Positions 35,299 to 44,200 of a stretch of 64,000 nucleotides of DNA are shown piece after piece. Under the pieces are notes generated by a model that saw nothing but the letters and a program-made list of their open reading frames with translations, was not told the origin of the DNA and made no database searches. This stretch comes from Asterias rubens (taxonomy: Eukaryota; Echinodermata; Asteroidea; Forcipulatida; Asteriidae), in NCBI RefSeq assembly GCF_902459465.1, contig NC_047081.1, positions 11,576,849 through 11,640,848 of the forward strand, written 5' to 3'. Both the position numbers and the translations under genes were made by a program. The stretch's first letter is position 1; every line of letters starts with the position of its first letter.

Positions 35299-38200
35299 AT
35301 GGAGAACGAAGCATATGAGATGGACGGGTTTGAAAATGGACATCGAACAAACGGAAATCTCGCCCACGACGAAGCAAATCAAAATGGCTTTCATCTAAAT
35401 GGGAAGTCTAGGGACTACGATGGGGAAGGTGGTGCTCTGGTGTCGAATGGGAAACCCTTGCCGCATGCTGAGGAGAGTAGACGGTATGATGTGGTGAAGG
35501 ATTTGGCCCAGACCGGGAACGGACCGAAACTTGACGCACTATTGGCGGAGTGGGAAGACCTCGGATGGTTACGGGATTGGAGAAACGAAGATGGACTGAC
35601 GCTATACGCAGATGCTATCACAGATGGATACATAGGTAGAGTATGCTCATTGTTCGTCTTGGTACTTGTTAGTTTTCCTCCTGAAACTTCCGCTGGGTAA
35701 CTTAACAAGGAGGTCAGGAGAGCGTCGTCTTATTCGGTTTTTGTTGTTGTTGTTTAGGTCTAGATTGTGAACGTAATTACTTTTGAAGATTTGGTGGGAT
35801 TTGGAATCTATGAGGGATTGTTGCAGGTCATTTCATAACTTCAGTGTTTTGGGAAAAAAAAGGATTGTTTGGAGAGGGTAGAGGAGATGCTGGGTATTGA
35901 ACTGATTTTCGTTGCCCTTTCTTGGCCACTGCGGTTTTGATTACACCATTGATCGTCTTATAAAGTGTTGTTGGGTCCTACTACTTACCGTCAACTCGCC
36001 GTCAACTTACTTGTGCCTTCAACTCGCCGTCAACTCCTCCAATATACATTTAAAATCCATAGAACGGCGACGTATCAGCTAAAAGAGAATTTGCGTAAGT
36101 TTTAGGTCATATTTCGGAATAAAAATTGAGGTTTTTTTTTTGTGAAAAAATTATCTCGAAGCAGCAAAACCGTCGGCCGCCATCTTGCTTTTTCATATGG
36201 ATTAATCTTGGCCCAAGATGTCAATGATTGGTACTTTTTTTATCAACACAAAGTCGTTTTTGTGAATGAATTTGTACCGAAAACCATGAGAAATATGTAG
36301 TTTAGCCCAGACTTAACACTTCCGTGCCCCATTTATAAATTTTTCAAGTAAATTTAATGAGTTGACGGCACGAAAATGATTTGACGGCGAGTTGACGGCA
36401 AGTAGTAGGACCGGTGTTGTTAGCTGGTGAATTTGTCGTTGACTCTGAAGTGTGTCCCAACCCAAGGATACGAGCATGGTGGAAACACTAGATCAATCTA
36501 TTAAATCTATGTCAATCAAAATAAATTATACCAATTAAAAAGGTTGAGCAAATTTAGTGATATGCGAATACAAAGCCTGCAATCATAATGTTGTGCTTTA
36601 AAAAAAAACACAGTGTGGTTTCATAGCAGAGTCTTGGAGAAAGATTCTGCAAGGGTCGAAGCGTTGAGCCATTAACTATTAACCAGAGGTCATTTTTGTT
36701 GGTAATCAATTTTGGCCTCAATTTGCATAAGCTAAGTATGTTTATTCATATATTTATTTTGTAGATGTGATCAACACGCTAATTAGTTATGACCTACCGA
36801 TGGGTGATGCCCTCATACGGGCAATCGAAGCTGACTTCGGGGATGCTGTGGTGGCGATGTGTCGCTGTCTACGAAGGAGGAAGGTAAGACGCCACACCCC
36901 TAAACGTACCTCAATCTTAACCTGAATTCAGACATAATACGTCAAGGAGGCAACGAAGGCGATTTTGCGGATAACTTTCCGTATGGCGCCCACTTTTTTT
37001 TTTTTTTTTTTTTTTACAAAAAGGGATACCTCATTGAGGTGTTAGATACTATAATATTTCATATCGTTTAATCATTTTTTTTTTGCAGCTTCCAACCAAG
37101 AGTTGCTTTAAACATTGTTTAGGGCGAACTGGCAAACAAAAAATTGACAAAAGCAGCTCTATATGAAGTTGTACCAAAGATACTTCAAGGAGGTAACGAA
37201 GGCGATTGCCTCCATGCACCCTGGTCATTGCCTTGGTGTCATTTGAAATGCTCCAGTAGAAATATATACAATTTTCCCTTTACCAAGGAGAACAAGTCTC
37301 GGCGCCCTTGACCTTTAAAAAACGAACAAATCGGACCAGGTTATGTGTGAATACTTTGTGATGAAGAATACAAATTAATATTAGTCATTTTATCCAACAG
37401 GATCTTCGCAAGTCGATACTCAACGGTAAATGCGATAATGATGATTTTCATCCAGCTATAACACCTCTCCTTCTCGCTGCTCAACGTAACAACTTCGACG
37501 CAGTGCAGGTACAAAACAGTTGCATTAAAGACACTGGACATGTTTAGTAATTGTCAAAGACCAGTAATCTCACTTGGTGTATCCCATCATAATATGCATA
37601 ACATAACAAATCTGTGAACATTTTGACCCAATTGTTCATCAAAGTTGCAAGATAATAATGACAGAAAAAAAACATTTACAAGTTTTTGTGCTAAATTTTG
37701 TTTTGAGTATTTACCAAATAGTGTCCAATGCCTTTAATTCAAGTCAACCCTGTTAACATTTTGTGAATATTTTGATATCCACACATAAATCCACAGTTTC
37801 TAAAAAAGGAGTCAAAGAAGGCTGCAATCCCTAACTATTAACAATGACAGATCTGATACTTCACGGAGGCAACGAAGGCGATTGCCTCAATGTCCTCTGG
37901 TCATTGCTCCGGTGCCCTTGAAATGCTCCAGTAAACATTTATAATTTCCCTTATAGAGTGCCCTTCACCAAGGAGAATATGCCTTGGTGCCCTTGCCCTT
38001 CCAAAAACGAAGCATACATACCTGGATAGGCAGAGCATCAACACTCAGAAATTGACCAATACTAGTGCCGGATTACTTTTTAGCTGTTTTGGGGCTCGTG
38101 TCTTTTTTTGACAAAGAGTTCCGAGCTTTCTTTGCGGACAATTCTTTAAAGATTAAGCCTGTCTTTTTTTGACGCAGTCTTCGACCTTGTGTTTATTTCC

Positions 38201-41200
38201 CAGTATAATGGTATCATTTTGGTGCTCAGTATGCGACATATTGTGTATTGAATCTCTGGAATTCTTTAGACTTTGAGGATCGGGGAAAGATGATTATAAA
38301 CAAGATGGAAAGGGTGTGCTAAAGTTAAAGGGAAGACTAACATGGTAATGATGGGGCCCAAACAGGGTCGCGTGTGACTTCGCTACCGTGAATTTCTAAG
38401 CACGTCAGATTGTGCACGTTACTTGATATTTGTTGAGTTTGTCTAAAGTTTGTTAGATGACGCAAACGTGCTCGAAACACCTGTCTAAGAGCAACTGAAG
38501 TTACTCAGTTAAAAATCAACACATAAAGTCTTTGTCATTGTCAAACAAACTTGCTCTAATTAAGCGATGCTAAAACTAAAATCATCATTTAGAAAACAAA
38601 ATGCCTCGTAAAATTTAACATTGGGCAATCCTGTATCCAAAACGGCCTGAAATTTGACATTCTGACTAACGAACAATTTTTCTCCTTGGTTCAGAAGGTA
38701 AAGATGCATTGGTTGTTGAAATCCAAATTCAAATTTTGCGTTAAACGATTCGGGTACTTTTTCAAAATGTCCACATATTTACATATTCAACTTACAGGGT
38801 TTGAAGATAGGTGGAAAGCTACCCTTCAAATATTACTAGTTTTTAAGAAATGAGTAAAACAAGTCACAAAATAATTTTCGTCTCAGGAAGACGAAAATTA
38901 TTTTAGCATGTAAAATTTTACCAAACCATGGCATAACTGGTTAATCAGTTTTTACATGGTAAATCTGATGTCTTGAAATCAAATTCGTGCTCGAAAACTA
39001 CGTCAGTTCAGAGGGAGCTGTTTCTCACAATGTTTAATATTATTAACCTCTCCCATTACCCGTTACCAAGAAAGGTTTTAATTATACTAATACTTATTAT
39101 TTTGAGTAATTACCAATAGTGTCCACTGCCTTTAAGGCAATACAAACACTATTCACAATCTGAATTTATGTGTTCCTCTTTTTATTTGTACAACAGCTCC
39201 TCGTGGAGCTTGGTGCTACTATCATTGAACCAAGCTTGTGTCTGGGTGACGACGTAACCCTAACCCAAGCCACATCAGCCCTCCAAATCTACCGCGGTCT
39301 CTCCCGGCCCGCCTACATCTTGAACACCCAGACAGACGTCTTCGGCCACGCCTTCGAGATGAGTGCTAGGCTCCGAACCCTGAGCGTGATGTGGGAAGAC
39401 TTCGGTGCCGAGTATGAGGAGATGGCCAAATCCGTTGACGTGTTTGCGGGAGAGATGCTCGGGCAATCTAGCTCGACTGAAGAGGTAGGTCGTAGTCTTG
39501 GTCCAAGACGTCACTTACTTATTCTCGTAACGTAACAAGGTGATAACTTGACAGAGGGAGCGCTTGTTACAGGTCTCCTAGAGTAGACGGAAGAGGTAGG
39601 TCGTAGTATTTGTCCAAAACGTCACTATCTTATACTCGAAACGTAACAAGGTGATAACTTGACAGAGGGCGCGCTTTGTTACAGGTCTCCTCTAGAGTAC
39701 AGCTTGTGATTATTATTTTGATTTAATTTGCCTTTTACCTAACACGTATTAAATTGATTTATTCAATATTGAAGATTTTGGCGTTATTCCGCTACCACAC
39801 CACCGACAAGTACCGAGACTCAAGAGGCGTGCAGCACCCACTATCCAAGATGTTCGAGGCGATCAAGTATCAACAGAAAGAGGTAAGATACCCCAATTTG
39901 TTTGTTCTGTCCTCTCGGGGAAAAAAAGTAGATATTGACAAATCACGTCAGTTCGGAGCAGACCAATCATAACGCAGATATAAAAAGCTTAAGTCACTGC
40001 ACGTTTATCCAATGAAATGATTGGGTCTGTGAAACTAGTACCTATCTTGCGGATAAAGACAGGAGACCAGATTCAACAGAGTCCACAAAATGTTACCTAG
40101 TGACCCACCGTCGACCCCCTCTTGACAATACCTGCAGATTACCTCTCTTGTTTCGGTGCCAGTGCGGATTATATCCCCCGGTGAATCCGCCCTCACTTAA
40201 ACATATTGTTTTAATTCAAAGACTGCCTGTTCTAATTTTGATTGGCTGTCCCCCATTTGGTTCTTCTCAGTTCATAGCTCATCCTCATTCCCAGAAGGCG
40301 ATCATTGCGCAGTTCTACCAGAATCTTCTGAGCTGGAACGAGAAGGGTGTAATCCACCAGATCCTGCTCACACTTTTTGTCCTCCTGGGATATCCAATCA
40401 TTTCCCTGCTCTACATTTTCTTCCCATTCTCGAAGGTTGTCAACTTTGCTAGACTGCCGTGAGTATAGGAATTTTAAATCAACACTAGACTAACCAGAAA
40501 CCATAGAGCACATGGATGTTGACTACACAGTTTATATCGAACCATGCACTGGAGCATGGTCGATATTATATGGTTAATTCGAGAGCTACGTCACAGTTTC
40601 TGGTCCCGTCTAGTCGCTCACCCAAACTCATAGATTCACACTTTACTTGTCAAAACACAGCTACGTCATGATGCTGATGAAAGCTGGTTCCGGGTTCACC
40701 TTCCTAGCTATGCTGATTGTCGACTCTGTTCTTGATAAATACGACTATCCAACCACTATAACAGTAATACGGTGGCTCATAGTGGTCTGGATCCTAGGTA
40801 AGTGCATTATAGAAAGTTTCAACTTGCAAGTGTTTTGTACTCGGTCATTACAACTGCACATAATGTGCAAAAAGGGACTTTGGGGGACTCTAAAGTCTGC
40901 TGCCACCTAGTGTTCAAAGGTCTCCCATTTACCCCATTGGTCGAACTTATTTTACTTTATAGACCTATGCCAAAGTTAAAAAATACACTGCAAAACCGTT
41001 CTGGAAAGATCAGGGCCCAATTTCATAGAGCTGCTAAGCACAAAAATTTGCTCAGCATGAAATTTCTTCCTTGATAACAACAGGGCTACCAACCAAATTT
41101 CCATGTGATTTTCAGGATAAGCAAACAACAGCTGAATACCAGCAACAAGGTAAACCTGTTTTTACCGAGGAAGAAATTTCATGCTAAGCAAATTTTTGTG

Positions 41201-44200
41201 CTTAGCAGCTCTATGGAATTGTGCCCAGATTGACATAGATTATGGGTCCTGTGTGGGACCTTACCTACTTCTGAATCAATGTGACCCGGGATTTATGTAC
41301 GGTATCTGGTGTTCTTTTCATAACCAACACTATACACAAAATAGACTTATACATGGTGCTATTGCAAACCTAACCTTTCACGTTCGTCCAAAGAGAGATA
41401 TTTTACCCAACAATATGAATCCCCTTTGCAGGTTTGATGTGGTTGCATATGAAAGTGTGCATGAAGAAAGGAGTGACCAAATACTTGTCTGATTTCGCCA
41501 ATCTACACGAGATGGCAATTATCGCCCTCTTTCTAGCCATCTTCGTCCTTCAGTGGAACGGCAGGATACTCGTAAGCCAACTTTCAATATTTGGTTTTTA
41601 TTGTGAGTTTGAGGGCTTGTTTGTGTTTCTGTTGATGCCAATTAGTCTGACATTATTGCTATCAGTGTTTAATGGTTAGTATGAGTGTTTGAAGGCGTGT
41701 TTATAATGTGTTTTATGTTTTGCCACTGAACAACAGAACAGTGTGATGTTTTCGGGGACGCTAATAATTAAGTACGCCTCCATGGCTTGTCACCTCAGAT
41801 AGAGCGTTTGGGCCTATCATCTTGTTTCATCCATGTTGAGATATTCCTTACTTGCTGTTTTAGTATACGTTAAAGCAAGTGATTACATTGTATATTTTTT
41901 CTGTTATAGTTTGGAGAGAATTTCATATTTACTCGTTCAAAACGTCAAGCAGTCCACAATCCAGCAGTCCACAATCCAGCAGTCAACAATCCTTACGCTG
42001 AGCTACGGGACCAAGTGGCACTCACCCTCAATGGTCTGCGTGAGAAACTTAATGAGACTGTGGTGGTTGGTGTGAACAGGGCCGTCATGGGTGTGCTTTC
42101 AGGCTGCGGGCCGCTAATCACTTCGACCAACGCACCGATACCACCACTACCTCCGAAACTCCAAGATGCGTACGATCTGGACCCGTACGACCCGGAAGTA
42201 GTTGCAGAGGCTTTGTTTGGAATTGCCATCATGGTGTCGTTCTTGCGTCTTCTAAATCTCCTTCTGGTCAGTGACGTCTTCGGACCACTCCGCATTTCCC
42301 TTGGCGCCATGACAAATGACTTTTTGAAGTTTTTTGGAGTCTTCATCATAATTTGGTTTTCATTCGCCGTGGGCCTGCACCAGACCTTCTACTCTGCCGG
42401 GGTGGCGACTAACAGGCAGTGCCTCAGCGAAGGTGGGGACCCAGACGTATGTTCAGAGCTGACTGGGTTTTCATCGTAAGTTGTTGATTACATTGTATTT
42501 TATTTGAATTGAAATAACGAGCCGAGGCTGCCAGGTAAAGGCAAAATTACAAACAAAATTCATCAAAAAAGATGTGGCTTTTTAATAATATTCAACGTTG
42601 CATGTTCTGTTTTAACTGTAAAGTAAAATATGCCACATCTCTCGTGCCGTTGCCACCTACTCCTGTGGCTGAAACAGGGTTCCCCTTTACAGTCCATACG
42701 GATGTATAGGCTTGGGTATCATCCATCAGAAGCCTGGCCGGTACCTCCCAACCTTACGAAGCATTCATGGTTGCATTATCTTCGATGCAGCTTGCCCTCA
42801 CACAGCGTGGTTTAGGTTGGCGGTCGGGTTGGTGCAGTAGTGTCTTGCCTCGCCTTTCACCTCAGGTAGTGGAACCCTGGTTCGAATCCCACCGGTCACC
42901 GAGGGCACCATGTGGATTGGGTTTTCAGTCCCTACCTGACTACATGGGTTTCCCTTGAATAATTCTCTGGTGTTTTCCGGACATTATCTTCTCTTCTCGT
43001 TTGGAGAGGGTTGAGAATAATTTATCCAGATCCAGATCTAATCCTGTCCTTTCATTCTCACCGCATTACCGTACATCGACTTATTTTTTCACAATATTAT
43101 TTTATATATTTTTAAATTATGAAAAAAAAAATAGGTCACCTCGGGGTTAAATATAATGTTTGGTTTTGGTGGGGTTTTTTTCATGCAGGGTGTTTGTCAG
43201 TTTGTACAACCTTTACTGGACCCTTTTCGGGAAGATTGGACTCGACATTCTCGTCATCCCGGGTCACCACGCTGTGGCTGAGATTGTCGCTACGTTACTC
43301 TTCCTTTGTTATCACATCGTGGCTGTTTTGATTCTCCTGAATGCTCTTATTGGTATGCTGTCCAATACCTACAACAGTATAGAGGTAAGTTATATTTTGT
43401 TCATTGCGTCGGTGTCTTCCTAAACCATGTCTCCAAATTGCGGAATATAGGACATGGTAAGACACGTTCCTAGGAATGACTTATACTTACAACGGTAACG
43501 AAGTAAAGCATTCAATTCAGTTTACATTTATTGCCAAACTGTCAAACTTAACACAGCATTACATAATGCATTTACAGTGTAACAGTTGACAGGGGTGTTT
43601 TCAATCAAAGAAAATGAACAGTATGGAGGCCGACTTGAATTTCTCCCATAGACATCAATGTTACCAAACCGAGGCTGGCAGAACAAAATAGTCTGGTTCC
43701 TTTTTGTAAAATTATTATTAGTATTAATGATTGTTATTCGATACGAGGAACATGACCAAGATGGAGACAGCATGATAAAGTTCTGATATCCCTCTCTCTC
43801 TCTCTCTCACAGGAACAAGCAGATACTGAGTGGAAGTTCCACCGGGCAGCGGTGTGGGCAAACTACATGCAACCCGTTGGTACTCTCCCACCACCATTTA
43901 ACTTGATTCCTTCCCTCAAGACCATGTACCGGAAATTCATTATGATTTACTCCATGGGGAAAAGTGGCAGGGAAAACGAGGCAAGTTATCCATACATGTA
44001 CTGTTACAGATGGACTCCACACCACTTTAAAACTCACCTGCTTTTTTTTTCAAACTCAACTTTTACTTTTGTCAAAGACACTAGACACTATTGGTTATTG
44101 TCGAAGACCAGTCTTCTCACTTAAATTACAATTAATGGCCTTATAACACTAGGCAGACGCTATTTTGTTTGATAAAAGCATAATGAGTGTTAAATCATTT

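Noticed and set aside
41181-41492. Open frame in TRPC-like B intron 7
   Set aside because: Starts inside an R4 hairpin repeat and runs into exon 8 in the wrong frame.
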